Assembly: GCA_937136455.1 (NCBI GenBank)
Contig: CAKZOO010000004.1
Coordinates: 1-56,366, forward strand
Length of the DNA stretch: 56,366 bases
Origin: an uncultured Flavobacteriaceae bacterium
GTDB lineage: Bacteria; Bacteroidota; Bacteroidia; Flavobacteriales; Flavobacteriaceae
Direction of reading: 5' to 3'
Positions 18,595 to 28,057 of this stretch are shown here, piece after piece (within the stretch, counting starts at the first letter, position 1; the number at the start of each line of letters is the position of its first letter). Under the pieces are notes generated by a model. It saw only the letters and a program-made list of their open reading frames with translations. It ran no database searches and was not told the DNA's origin. The translations under genes and the position numbers were made by a program.

Positions 18595-20637
18595 ATGAAA
18601 TCATTTAAACTGTCTGCTGAGGCAGCTCTTAAAAGATTAAAAGTCGTAGTGTTGTGGTTGGTGGTAATGAGTGTTGATACAGCTGTAGCTCAATATAACA
18701 ATTCCATCATCGTAGTAGATTCTCTAACACCAGTCTCTTTAAAAGAGGTTGTGGTCATCGGACAATCACTCACGGCAAAAAGCATCCTACAACACAAACT
18801 TTTATCTGGAGTAGAAAATTATTTAGAATCCATGCCTTCAGTGGGGATGGTTAAAAGAGGTGCCTATGCATGGGAGCCTACGATTAACAATATGAATACA
18901 GAACGTATTAATGTGACAATCGATGGGATGAAAATATTTGGAGCTTGTACTGACAAGATGGACCCCATTACCTCCTATGTAGAGGTTTCTAATTTAGCCA
19001 AGGCTGAAGTGTCTAATGGACAACAAGGATCCTCAATTGGAAATACCATAGGGGGCTCCATGAATTTGGTGATTGACAAAAGTGAGTTGGGAACAGACAT
19101 TCAAAAGTTGTCCATCGAGAGTGGTTTTGAAACCAACAATCAGCTTAGAATTATCGGAGCAGATGCTTCTGTTGCTAATAAGCGCTATTTCTTTGATATT
19201 GATGCCATGCATCGAAAGGCTGAGAATTATAGAGCTGGATCGGGGGAGGAAATCTTGTATTCACAATACAGTAAATTCAATGTTTCACTAAATGCAGGAG
19301 TATACCTTTCAAACAATAGTTCATTGTCTACATCACTGATTTACGATAGAGCAAATGATGTTGGATATCCAGCACTACCTATGGATGTATCTCTTGCTAA
19401 GGCGACCATTGCATCGGTATCCTATCAGCAAAAGAAACTAGGTGCATTTACTGATTGGGAGTCAAAACTCTACTTTAATAGTATCACTCATATTATGGAT
19501 GATTCCAAAAGGCCTGATGTGCCTATTCGTATGGATATGCCTGGTTATTCAAATACCTTTGGAGCCTATTCACAATTAGATCTGTCTAAATCAAAACACC
19601 AATTTACTTTTAAGTGGGATGCCTTTTTAAACAATTCTTATGCTGAAATGACCATGTATCCAAACAACTCATATGAAAAGGCGATGTTTATGTTGACATG
19701 GCCAGAGGTGATGAGTTTAGATTTGGGAATATTTGTTGGGGATACTTTTAAACTAAATAATGGCAGCCTACAGTTTAATGCTCGAATAAATGCACATCAA
19801 AACACCATTCAAAGTGAAGTAGGTTTATCGAGTTTACAGATCTTCTTTCCAGAATTATCCAAGACTCAAAACAGAATGCTATCGAGTCTGTCCATGGTCT
19901 ATCAACTTCGATCCACTAACTGGGATCACTCATTTGGATTAGGAATTGGATCAAGAGCTCCTTCGGTATCAGAGGCCTATGGTTTTTACCTTTTTAACAG
20001 TTTTGACAATCACGATTATATCGGTAATCCGCTATTGGAAAATGAGTCTTCTTTGGAAGCTACTATTTCTGCAACTTACAGATCTAACAGTTCAAAAGTA
20101 AAACTCCACGGTTCTTTTTTTCACATGCCAAATTACATCATTGGAAAAGTGGATTCCAGTTTGAGTAAGATGACTTTTGGAGCTGATGGAGTCAAGCGCT
20201 ATGAAAATTTAGATTATGCCCGTCTTTATTCATTAGGAACTGAATTTGAAATAAAACAGGGGAAAAATTTTAAAACCAAATCGAGTATTTCCTATCACAG
20301 AGCTATCGATTCAGAGGGCGAGAATTTGCCATTTATTGCACCGATAGAATACCATTTTGAAGGGCAATTAAAATTTAGAGGATTTCAATTAATCGCTTCA
20401 GTTCAAGGAGCCGGAACACAGATTCACTTCAATTCTCAATACGGGGAAGATCAAACAGCATCCTATACTATTTTAAATACCTCCTTGTCGAAAAGAGTTT
20501 ATGTAGGAGCGAATCAACTCCATATTCGATTAGGAGCGGAGAACCTATTGGACACTTATTACACAACCTATTCCGATTGGAATAATATCCCTCGAATGGG
20601 AAGAACACTATTTTTAAATCTTTCGTATCAAATGTGA
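18595..20637 (+). CDS. TonB-dependent copper receptor (OprC/NosA-like)
   Basis: A 680-residue receptor with plug and barrel and no carboxypeptidase-like extension. The signal peptide is unusually long (cleavage near AVAQ at 30-33). The plug contains NNMNTERINVTIDGMKIFGACTDKMDP in outline, with C118 and M122 forming CxxxM. H299 and M301 form HxM in THIMDD. In Pseudomonas OprC a CxxxM and HxM pair binds copper, so both halves of the site appear here. The plug block GSSIGNTIGGSMNLV is typical. It should import copper across the outer membrane with TonB energy. The lipoprotein gene follows after 19 bases. Confidence 0.82.
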   Translation: MKSFKLSAEAALKRLKVVVLWLVVMSVDTAVAQYNNSIIVVDSLTPVSLKEVVVIGQSLTAKSILQHKLLSGVENYLESMPSVGMVKRGAYAWEPTINNMNTERINVTIDGMKIFGACTDKMDPITSYVEVSNLAKAEVSNGQQGSSIGNTIGGSMNLVIDKSELGTDIQKLSIESGFETNNQLRIIGADASVANKRYFFDIDAMHRKAENYRAGSGEEILYSQYSKFNVSLNAGVYLSNNSSLSTSLIYDRANDVGYPALPMDVSLAKATIASVSYQQKKLGAFTDWESKLYFNSITHIMDDSKRPDVPIRMDMPGYSNTFGAYSQLDLSKSKHQFTFKWDAFLNNSYAEMTMYPNNSYEKAMFMLTWPEVMSLDLGIFVGDTFKLNNGSLQFNARINAHQNTIQSEVGLSSLQIFFPELSKTQNRMLSSLSMVYQLRSTNWDHSFGLGIGSRAPSVSEAYGFYLFNSFDNHDYIGNPLLENESSLEATISATYRSNSSKVKLHGSFFHMPNYIIGKVDSSLSKMTFGADGVKRYENLDYARLYSLGTEFEIKQGKNFKTKSSISYHRAIDSEGENLPFIAPIEYHFEGQLKFRGFQLIASVQGAGTQIHFNSQYGEDQTASYTILNTSLSKRVYVGANQLHIRLGAENLLDTYYTTYSDWNNIPRMGRTLFLNLSYQM

Positions 20638-20656
20638 TACGCTAACAACAATACCT

Positions 20657-21490
20657 ATGAAACTAAAATTGTACATCAGTATTTTACTAGCCGGAATCCT
20701 TTTTTCTTGTTCAAAAGAAGAGGTTGTCCAAGATCCTATGGCCGATTTTAACTTATTGGAAGAGGTGAGTTTTACAAATTATACCATGGAAGTGTATTCC
20801 CCAAAAAGCAGATGGGAATTGGGGTACAATAAAATTTTATTTAGAGTAAAGGATAGTTCTGGAAAAATTATCGATAACCCAATCATCAGTTGGACGCCAA
20901 TGATGCATATGATGAGCAAAACCCATTCCTGTCCAGTTTCTGAAGTAAAATCTTCTCTTTATCCAAGTATTAAAGGAGGTTTTGTGATTTTTCAAATGCC
21001 TTCTAATGAATCAGAGTATTGGGATATAAGCTTTGATTTGACAATTAACGGACAAACGGAACAAGCTACTCAAGATATCTATGTATATCAAACTCAGGAT
21101 GAAATGAAAAATGTAACTGTTTTTACAGATGATTCTGAAAACAAATATATTTTGGCACTTGTAGAACCTGCCAATCCAAAAATTGCCCTAAATGCTATTG
21201 AAATGAAATTTTATGTCATGGAATCAATGACTTCCTTCTTAGTGGTCAATGATGGTAGAATAGCTTTAGACCCAAGAATGCCATCAATGGATAATCATTC
21301 ATCTCCTAATAATGAAGATCTGTTCTATAATTCGGCAACAGGATCTTATGAAGGAAAACTGTCATTGACCATGAGTGGGTATTGGAAACTCAACTTAATG
21401 GCCTATGATGCAGGTGGAACTTTGATAAAAGGTTCTGAAGTGAATGAAGAAAACCCTTCAAGTAATTTGTATTTAGAACTAGAGTTCTAA
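20657..21490 (+). CDS. Met/His-rich lipoprotein with two YtkA/FixH-like repeats
   Basis: A 277-residue protein with a lipoprotein signal ending LFSC (Cys18). Two similar halves can be seen. The first has PMMHMMSKTHSCP (81-93) followed by a Y..GG..IFQMP...YWDISF block. The second has DPRMPSMDNHSSP (205-217) followed by Y.GKLSLTMSGYWKLNL. Each pairs a Met/His cluster with the small beta-domain pattern known from YtkA/FixH-type periplasmic proteins. These look like two soft-metal sites. It is downstream of the OprC-like receptor, so a copper-binding partner is likely. It ends with a four-base tail-to-tail overlap with the next gene. Confidence 0.75.
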   Translation: MKLKLYISILLAGILFSCSKEEVVQDPMADFNLLEEVSFTNYTMEVYSPKSRWELGYNKILFRVKDSSGKIIDNPIISWTPMMHMMSKTHSCPVSEVKSSLYPSIKGGFVIFQMPSNESEYWDISFDLTINGQTEQATQDIYVYQTQDEMKNVTVFTDDSENKYILALVEPANPKIALNAIEMKFYVMESMTSFLVVNDGRIALDPRMPSMDNHSSPNNEDLFYNSATGSYEGKLSLTMSGYWKLNLMAYDAGGTLIKGSEVNEENPSSNLYLELEF

Positions 21491-22875
21491 TTCTTTAAGG
21501 AATCTAAAACCAATTTGGGATATACTTTTCCCAAATGAATGAGCGTATGAATACGTTGAATATTGTTAATGTGATGTAAGGGATTGGCCTCGAGAATTAA
21601 AATCGAGGCCATCTTTTTTTCCTCAATAGTCCCGTAATCAGTTTCTTTGTTTAAAAATTTTGCTCCATTTACAGTTGCTGTTTGAAGGGCCTCTGCAGGA
21701 GTTAAACCAGCATTGACTAACGCCTTTAATTCTCCGATGAGTGAAGGGCCTGGATAGACGTAGGAGTTATAAGCTCCAGCATCAGAACCAGCAAGTAGCG
21801 ATACTCCTGCCTTATTGAGTTCATAGGCCAGTTTTACAAAGAATTGATCCAATTGCTTTCGGTCATCTCTTGCCTTTTGGGAGGAATTTTCAAATCGTTT
21901 AATTCTACCTTTGTAAGTCTCTTTAAATTCATCACTTAATTTTGATAAGTACGAATCTTTATTGTGGTCTTGTTCATCTAAATAGCTAAGTGTTTTTCCA
22001 ATGTGAAGGGTAGGTACTACAAAAACACTATTGTTTTTGAGTTTCGAAAAAGTCGTATAGGCGACATCACGGTCGTAGGTGTTTTGTAGTTGAGGAAGGG
22101 CATCCCAAAACCCTAAGCTTCCATCTTGTAATCCTTGAGTGATTTCAGCTTCCATGCTTGAGCATCCCTTTAGGATGTAGTACAAATGTTCTACAGCATC
22201 AATTCCTGCATCAATGGTTTGATCAAGAGTCACTGTAAAAGGCATATGTCCAGAAGAAACGAATCCTCTTTCTTCTGCTTTTTGCAGTGTTGAAATATAA
22301 TCAGAGGCACTTATTTTGCTGTCGTAGAGTTTTACGTAATCAACTCCAATGGCCTCTAAACGATCTAAAGCTTTATCGATACTCTCCTTTCCATCGATTT
22401 CTAAGGAACCAGCCCAAGTTGGATGAAGTCCATCGATTTTTGGTCCAGAAGTAAAAATAGTTGGACCAACTCTCTCGTGGTCTTCTATTTCTTGTTGCCA
22501 CTTTTTAACCATAGGAGTGAGGTCTCCTCCAGCATCTCTAACAACGGTAATACCGTTGGCGATGTATTGAGATAAAAACCACTCATTGTCTTTGATAAGC
22601 TGTTCTCCACCTCTGAAGTGAACGTGATTGTCCCAAAGCCCAGGAATGAGAAATTTATCAGTAGCATCAATGATAGTCTTTGCAGATCGATCTGCTTCTT
22701 TCGCAGCATTAATTGTTACAATTCGATCATTGTTGATGTAAATATCACTTTTAGTTATTTCTTGAGTTTCAAGATTAATGAGGTTGCCATTTGCTATTAA
22801 AAGGTCAAAATCAGGATTCTTTTGACAAGAAACAATACTGATCCAAATAAGGCTGAGGGTTAAAAGCTTTTTCAT
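21487..22875 (-). CDS. Amidohydrolase lipoprotein, imidazolonepropionase/prolidase-like
   Basis: A 462-residue protein with a lipoprotein signal ending IVSC (Cys17). It has a complete binuclear amidohydrolase site: H84 and H86 (NHVHF), the bridging lysine K182 (VKLYDS), H210 (SGHMP), H230 (EHLYY) and D365 (AGSDAG). The composite beta-sandwich is formed by the N and C termini (ILILEANPL). Family members of this type act on cyclic amides or dipeptides; the true substrate cannot be read. It is divergent from the amidase gene and shares a 54-base promoter region. Confidence 0.88.
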   Translation of the reverse strand: MKKLLTLSLIWISIVSCQKNPDFDLLIANGNLINLETQEITKSDIYINNDRIVTINAAKEADRSAKTIIDATDKFLIPGLWDNHVHFRGGEQLIKDNEWFLSQYIANGITVVRDAGGDLTPMVKKWQQEIEDHERVGPTIFTSGPKIDGLHPTWAGSLEIDGKESIDKALDRLEAIGVDYVKLYDSKISASDYISTLQKAEERGFVSSGHMPFTVTLDQTIDAGIDAVEHLYYILKGCSSMEAEITQGLQDGSLGFWDALPQLQNTYDRDVAYTTFSKLKNNSVFVVPTLHIGKTLSYLDEQDHNKDSYLSKLSDEFKETYKGRIKRFENSSQKARDDRKQLDQFFVKLAYELNKAGVSLLAGSDAGAYNSYVYPGPSLIGELKALVNAGLTPAEALQTATVNGAKFLNKETDYGTIEEKKMASILILEANPLHHINNIQRIHTLIHLGKVYPKLVLDSLKN

Positions 22876-22929
22876 AAGCCTAAGGTAATAATAAATAGTT
22901 TTTATACTTTTAAATAAAAAGAATCCTCT

Positions 22930-24504
22930 ATGAAAGCTTTAAGAATCTTTGTATTAGTAAGTCTATTAATTATATCCTGTCAATCTTCGAAGCAACAGGT
23001 GGTCGATTACAACGACTTTGCCTATTTGGAATTTGATATTGAACAACTTCAAGAAGGTTATGCAAATCAAAACTACACAGTTGCTGAAGTAATTCAGGCC
23101 TATTTGGAACGCATCGATCAAATAGATCACAATGGACCAGAATTAAACTCAGTAATTATCACCAATCCTGATGCTCTAGCTATTGCAGCTGAGTTGGATG
23201 CCTTAGACACTGCTCAAAGAGGACCTCTTTTTGGAGTGCCAGTTCTCTTAAAAGACAATATTGATACAGCCGATAAGATGCCTACTACTGCAGGCTCGAG
23301 GGCATTAATGAATTCATATCCTCTCAACGATAGTTATATTACCACTAAACTTAGAGAAGCTGGAGCTGTTATCTTAGGAAAAGCAAATCTCAGCGAATGG
23401 GCTAATTTTAGAGGTGAACATTCTTCAAGTGGTTGGAGTGGAATCGTCGGTCAAACTAAAAACCCTTATGTTCTCACTAGAAATCCCTGCGGATCTAGTT
23501 CTGGTTCAGGAGTCGCAGTCTCAGCGAATTTAACTGTTTTGGCAATTGGAACGGAAACTAATGGATCCATTGTTTGTCCTTCTAACAACAATGGTATTGT
23601 AGGAATAAAGCCTACTGTGGGCTTATTGAGTCGTTCGGGAATTATTCCTATTTCATTTACTCAAGACACCCCAGGAACTATGGCAAGAACCCTAAAAGAT
23701 GCGACCATAGCCCTTGGAACCATGGTTGGAATCGATGCTTCAGATTCAAAAACTTTGGAGAGTAAGGAATACTTTTTAACCGATTATACTCCCTTTTTAA
23801 AAGTAGATGGCCTCAAAGGAAAACGCATCGGATGGTATAAAGCTTCTTTTGGTGATTTTGACAAGGTAGATGAGGTAACCCTAAAGGCTATTGAACTCAT
23901 GAAATCAAAAGGAGCTGAAATCATCGAGATTGAATCGATAGCCCCAAGAGGAACAGGTTCTCATTCCTTTCAGGTAATGCTTCATGAGTATAAAGATGGT
24001 TTAAACGATTATTTTGCTTCGTTGGGGGACAATGCTCCAATCAAAAGTCTTGAAGAGCTCATCGCCTTTAATGAGAAGGATTCCATCGAGCTTAAGTTCT
24101 TTAATCAAGCGTATTTAAAAATGGCCTTAGCTACCGAAGGAATGAATTCAAAAACATATGAGGATCATCTAAAAGCCTTAAAAGAAGGAAGTCAAACCCA
24201 GGGAATCGATCGAGTGATGGATGAGTTACATCTCGATGCTATCATTGCACCCACTGGTGGACCTGCTTGGAATACTGATTGGCTTAACGGAGATAATTAC
24301 CATATAGGAAGTTCTTCGTCGGCTGCTTGGGCTGGTTACCCAAACATTACCATCCCCATGGGAGTTATTCACGGTCTACCACTTGGAATGTCATTTTTCG
24401 GAAGAGCGTGGTCAGAGCCTCAGCTCATCGAAATAGCCTATGGATTTGAACATCATTCCAAAGAGCGTATCGTTCCTACATTTAGAGCAAACGATAGCGA
24501 ATAA
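22930..24504 (+). CDS. Amidase-signature family lipoprotein
   Basis: A 524-residue protein with a lipoprotein signal ending IISC (Cys17). The Ser-cisSer-Lys triad is visible: K108 (LLKDNID), S189 (CGSSSGSG) and S213 (TNGSIVCPS). The length matches exported amidases related to GatA. No GatB/GatC neighbours are present and it is a lipoprotein, so it is not part of the tRNA amidotransferase. It probably hydrolyses amides or peptide amides in the periplasm. A structured convergent gap follows. Confidence 0.9.
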   Translation: MKALRIFVLVSLLIISCQSSKQQVVDYNDFAYLEFDIEQLQEGYANQNYTVAEVIQAYLERIDQIDHNGPELNSVIITNPDALAIAAELDALDTAQRGPLFGVPVLLKDNIDTADKMPTTAGSRALMNSYPLNDSYITTKLREAGAVILGKANLSEWANFRGEHSSSGWSGIVGQTKNPYVLTRNPCGSSSGSGVAVSANLTVLAIGTETNGSIVCPSNNNGIVGIKPTVGLLSRSGIIPISFTQDTPGTMARTLKDATIALGTMVGIDASDSKTLESKEYFLTDYTPFLKVDGLKGKRIGWYKASFGDFDKVDEVTLKAIELMKSKGAEIIEIESIAPRGTGSHSFQVMLHEYKDGLNDYFASLGDNAPIKSLEELIAFNEKDSIELKFFNQAYLKMALATEGMNSKTYEDHLKALKEGSQTQGIDRVMDELHLDAIIAPTGGPAWNTDWLNGDNYHIGSSSSAAWAGYPNITIPMGVIHGLPLGMSFFGRAWSEPQLIEIAYGFEHHSKERIVPTFRANDSE

Positions 24505-24541
24505 GCCGTTGGCAAGCAACTTCAAAAGAAGGTAACGCCCT

Positions 24542-24620
24542 ATAGTAATCCACAAGCGTCGATTTGGTTCGTTTGAAACGAAACCAGACCGACGCTTAAG
24601 ATGAATTTAAATACGGACTA
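24542..24620. repeat. Nested inverted repeat between convergent genes
   Basis: Three concentric arms are seen: ATAGT(aa)TCC with GGACTAT, AAGCGTCG with CGACGCTT (24554-24561 and 24590-24597), and GGTTCGTTT with AAACGAAACC. The gap is more GC-rich than other gaps here. There is no T run. It may act as a factor-dependent terminator for both genes, or be a small mobile repeat. Confidence 0.5.
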
Positions 24621-27600
24621 TTCTTTAATTCCTGGGATTCCGGCAGGTTTTTTAGTTTGCCAATGAAATTCTGGAGCTTTTTTAGCAACAGGAGCAATTT
24701 CATCTAAGGTGTTGGCGTCGTATACCACTCCGTTTTTAACTACATATTGGATGCTATTCGTATTTCTAATGTTTTCTAATGGATTGTGATGTAGAATAAT
24801 AAGATCAGCCAATTTACCCGATTTAATTGAACCCAAATCATTTTCAAAACCGAGCGCTTTAGCTCCTAATAGGGTAGCTGTCTTAAGAGCATTCATCTCA
24901 CTCATTCCTCCACTCGCTATTGACCATAGTTCCCAGTGGAATCCCAATCCTTGAAGTTGTCCATGAGAACCAACTCCACCGATTCCTCCTGCATTGACTA
25001 GATCATTCATAAATTCAGCATGCTTGGTGAACACGTGCTCGTCATCCATAAACCAACCCGGTCTTCTTCTTGATTTTGGTGCTAACTCATCGTATGGAGT
25101 AAAATACTGCATCTTTTGATCGTGATATGGATTTTCTCTTGAGTAAAAGTAGTTTTCAGCCCATGGACCACCGTACGAAACTAATAGCGTTGGAGTAATG
25201 GCCATCTGAGACTCAGCAGCAGACTGAACAACATCCTTGTAAATTGGATAAATAGGCAGGGCGTGTTCATGACCAGGATAGCCATCGATCATGTTTTTCA
25301 TATTACTCTTAAAGTCTAAGCCACCTTCTGTTGTAGGAAGTAATCCGAGCTCTTTCGAAGCCATAATGACCCACTGACGCTGTTGACGATTTCCAACTAA
25401 GTACATTTTAATATACTTGGTATGATAGTAATCTGAATATTGTTTCAATACATTCTTAGCGTGATCAAGACTCTCGATTTTGTACTGCCAATATCCAACT
25501 CCAGGCCCTGTAGAGTATACTCTAGGTCCGTGAATCATTCCAGCTTCAACCATATCGGAATAAGTCAATACATCAGTAGTCGCAGTCTGAGGATCTCTAG
25601 TGGTTGTAACCCCATAGGCTAAATTTGCGGAATAGATCCAAACTTGGTTTTTGTGAAGACTCCAATTGGGCCACATATGAGCGTGAGTATCCACAAAACC
25701 AGGAGTGATGGTTTTACCGCTTACATCGATAGTTTTGGTTCCTTTTGGCAGGGTTAAACTTCCTGAGGTTCCGATGGCTTCAATGCGGTTGTCTTTGATA
25801 AGAATATCACCATTCTCAATGACTTGATCGTTCTCCATTGTAATGATACGACCGCCTTTTAAAAGGGTGTACCCCTTAGGAATCGCTCTGTTGTAGAGCA
25901 CCTTTACAGCGTATTCATCTGCCTTAAAAGTTGGATCTTCCTTTTTCTCTTTTTTATCCTTTTCCTTCTCTTCCTTTTTGTCGTTTTTAGCTAGATCCTT
26001 TTCCTTCTTTTTAGCTAAATCCAATGAGTCTTTAAACTGTTGGTGTCTGTCTAAATTAAAGCTAAAATAACTAGCGCCTAAGGACCAGTTTACTTGATTG
26101 CTCTTAGAAGACCAATGTGGAAATTCTCCACCCATCACCGTTAATTTTTCTGCAGGGAAGGCAGCCTTATCCGCCTTTGCCAAAGAAATACTTGGTGTTG
26201 ATCCAATTTTAGGAATGAGAACTGAGTAGATGTCATTGTTGATTTTAGCTAAAGCCTTTTCTCCATTAGGAGAAATTTTTATTTCAGAAGGGCGAGAAGC
26301 AGTATTGTTTTCTCGCTCGTTCTCAGCAGAAGGTAAGAGAGATACAGAATGATCTTTTCCAAATACATCTGAAGAACCATAGGTTTTAATTCCAGTTAGT
26401 TTTAGGTGAGCTTTTTCATCCGTTCCATCCCAACGAATAGAGATTAATCCTTTAGACCCATGGTTGAGATAAATACGATCGTCAACCTTTGTAAAATGAA
26501 GGTTATCTCTACCCTTCGTTTCGTCTATGATTTGAACCGCTCCACCATTGGCATCGATCCATGCTAAATCTTCAAAAGATCTACTAGACAACATATCGAT
26601 GGCATCGTCTTGAGCCTGAGCAGAACCTCTAATAAACGCAATACGATTCGATTGATACGACCATGCAGGATCAAAATAAAAGCCTGGTGATTGAGTTAGT
26701 TGTTTAATTTTCCAATTCTTTTTACCAAAATCAACTCGATAAAGGTGTCCGCCTCCGTGTTTCCAACTAGTGAATACGAGTGACTTACCATCAGGAGACC
26801 AATCGGGCATTGCCTCAACAAAATTGTTTTGAGTAATACGCTGAGGGATGCTATCCGAAAAGTTCATCACATAGAGTCGGTTCAAAGCGGTAAAAGCTAA
26901 TTGACTTCCATCTGGTGAAGCTACAGCATCTCTTATTTGAGTGACTTGAGCCGTTGCGCTATCTTCGATGGGGTAACTAAAATCCAATTGAGGACCGAGC
27001 TCTAATTCAACTTCTACTTCAAAAGGGATTTCAGAGGCAGTATTGTTTTCAATAGAGATGGAGTAGATCTTTCCTCCGTATGAAGCAATAAGATTTTTAC
27101 TGTCTGGTGTAAATGACATTGCTGGTAAAACTCCTAAGGGAGCAATTGATTCTTGTTCATCACGTTGAACAGGATAGGCTAACCAGCGTTCCTTTCCAGT
27201 CTTTAAATCTCTTAAGATCAAACCTGTTTTCTCTTCGAAACGAGATCCGTATACCATCCATTTTCCATCCTGTGAAAGGGTAGGTGTAAAGGAAGATCCA
27301 TAACGACTACTAACGGTAAAAGTGCTTCCATCTTCTCTATCAAAGCTCATGATTCGATATTGAGGTAATTGAGCGTTGTAATTCCATGCAGAAGTTCTTG
27401 TCGAGAAGTAAATGGTATTCCCATTGGCACTAAATGCTGGATCAATGGTCTTCATGTTTTTAGGCTCTTTTATGAGTTGAGCACCTGAGCCACCATCTTT
27501 GTGATAGATATAAGGTTTGATATTTCTTCTTCCATGAGTACCTACAATATAGTTTCCATCTGGACTCCAATCAGCTGAAAAGTAGTGTTGATCCATGCTT

Positions 27601-28013
27601 TTGGTCAACTGAGTGTCATCCTCATCCGAATCGATTTTTTTAATCCAGATGTTATCAGATCCACTCTTGTCAGATATATAAAGAATCGATTTGCCATCAG
27701 GGCTGTATCTTGGATGAACGTCGTAAGGCATTCCATTAGTGATGCGTTTTGCTGTTCCTCCATGAATGGACATTTCATAAATATCTCCTAACATATCAAA
27801 GGCAATCTTTTGACCATCAGGACTGACGTCTACAGAAATCCAGGTTCCTTCATTGGTCGTAAAAGAAATCGTTCGCTCTGGTTCTAAAGGCAGTTCTTTG
27901 GTTGCTTTTTTGATGGTGTCATTGGCGATAGTATCTTTTTCTTGTGCTTTTGAAATATTTGCTAAGAGTAAGAAACTAAAGGTCAGAGTTATTGGAAACA
28001 AGTGCTTTTTCAT
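24618..28013 (-). CDS. TolB-like beta-propeller fused to an amidohydrolase
   Basis: A 1131-residue exported protein with a Sec signal ending SKAQ (1-24). Residues about 45-640 hold WD40-like PD40/TolB repeats (VSPDGQKIAF, YSPDGKSILYISDKSG, WSPDGNYIVGTHG and others). A very charged Lys/Glu linker follows (about 665-700). The C-terminal amidohydrolase (about 715-1110) has the His-x-His DTHAHMWPN near residue 776 and GSHGQ near the end. This fusion is common in Bacteroidota and Proteobacteria; some relatives are called Tol-Pal components, but a peptidase-like or prolidase-like role is more likely. It lies 44 bases downstream of the M20 gene, probably in the same operon. Confidence 0.88.
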   Translation of the reverse strand: MKKHLFPITLTFSFLLLANISKAQEKDTIANDTIKKATKELPLEPERTISFTTNEGTWISVDVSPDGQKIAFDMLGDIYEMSIHGGTAKRITNGMPYDVHPRYSPDGKSILYISDKSGSDNIWIKKIDSDEDDTQLTKSMDQHYFSADWSPDGNYIVGTHGRRNIKPYIYHKDGGSGAQLIKEPKNMKTIDPAFSANGNTIYFSTRTSAWNYNAQLPQYRIMSFDREDGSTFTVSSRYGSSFTPTLSQDGKWMVYGSRFEEKTGLILRDLKTGKERWLAYPVQRDEQESIAPLGVLPAMSFTPDSKNLIASYGGKIYSISIENNTASEIPFEVEVELELGPQLDFSYPIEDSATAQVTQIRDAVASPDGSQLAFTALNRLYVMNFSDSIPQRITQNNFVEAMPDWSPDGKSLVFTSWKHGGGHLYRVDFGKKNWKIKQLTQSPGFYFDPAWSYQSNRIAFIRGSAQAQDDAIDMLSSRSFEDLAWIDANGGAVQIIDETKGRDNLHFTKVDDRIYLNHGSKGLISIRWDGTDEKAHLKLTGIKTYGSSDVFGKDHSVSLLPSAENERENNTASRPSEIKISPNGEKALAKINNDIYSVLIPKIGSTPSISLAKADKAAFPAEKLTVMGGEFPHWSSKSNQVNWSLGASYFSFNLDRHQQFKDSLDLAKKKEKDLAKNDKKEEKEKDKKEKKEDPTFKADEYAVKVLYNRAIPKGYTLLKGGRIITMENDQVIENGDILIKDNRIEAIGTSGSLTLPKGTKTIDVSGKTITPGFVDTHAHMWPNWSLHKNQVWIYSANLAYGVTTTRDPQTATTDVLTYSDMVEAGMIHGPRVYSTGPGVGYWQYKIESLDHAKNVLKQYSDYYHTKYIKMYLVGNRQQRQWVIMASKELGLLPTTEGGLDFKSNMKNMIDGYPGHEHALPIYPIYKDVVQSAAESQMAITPTLLVSYGGPWAENYFYSRENPYHDQKMQYFTPYDELAPKSRRRPGWFMDDEHVFTKHAEFMNDLVNAGGIGGVGSHGQLQGLGFHWELWSIASGGMSEMNALKTATLLGAKALGFENDLGSIKSGKLADLIILHHNPLENIRNTNSIQYVVKNGVVYDANTLDEIAPVAKKAPEFHWQTKKPAGIPGIKE

Positions 28014-28057
28014 AATAGGGGTTTTAAAAAAGAGGAAAAAAGATACAAATAAATTAG

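Noticed and set aside
24542..24620. End of an insertion sequence or MITE
   Set aside because: No flanking target duplication and no transposase remnant were seen; reported only as a structured repeat.
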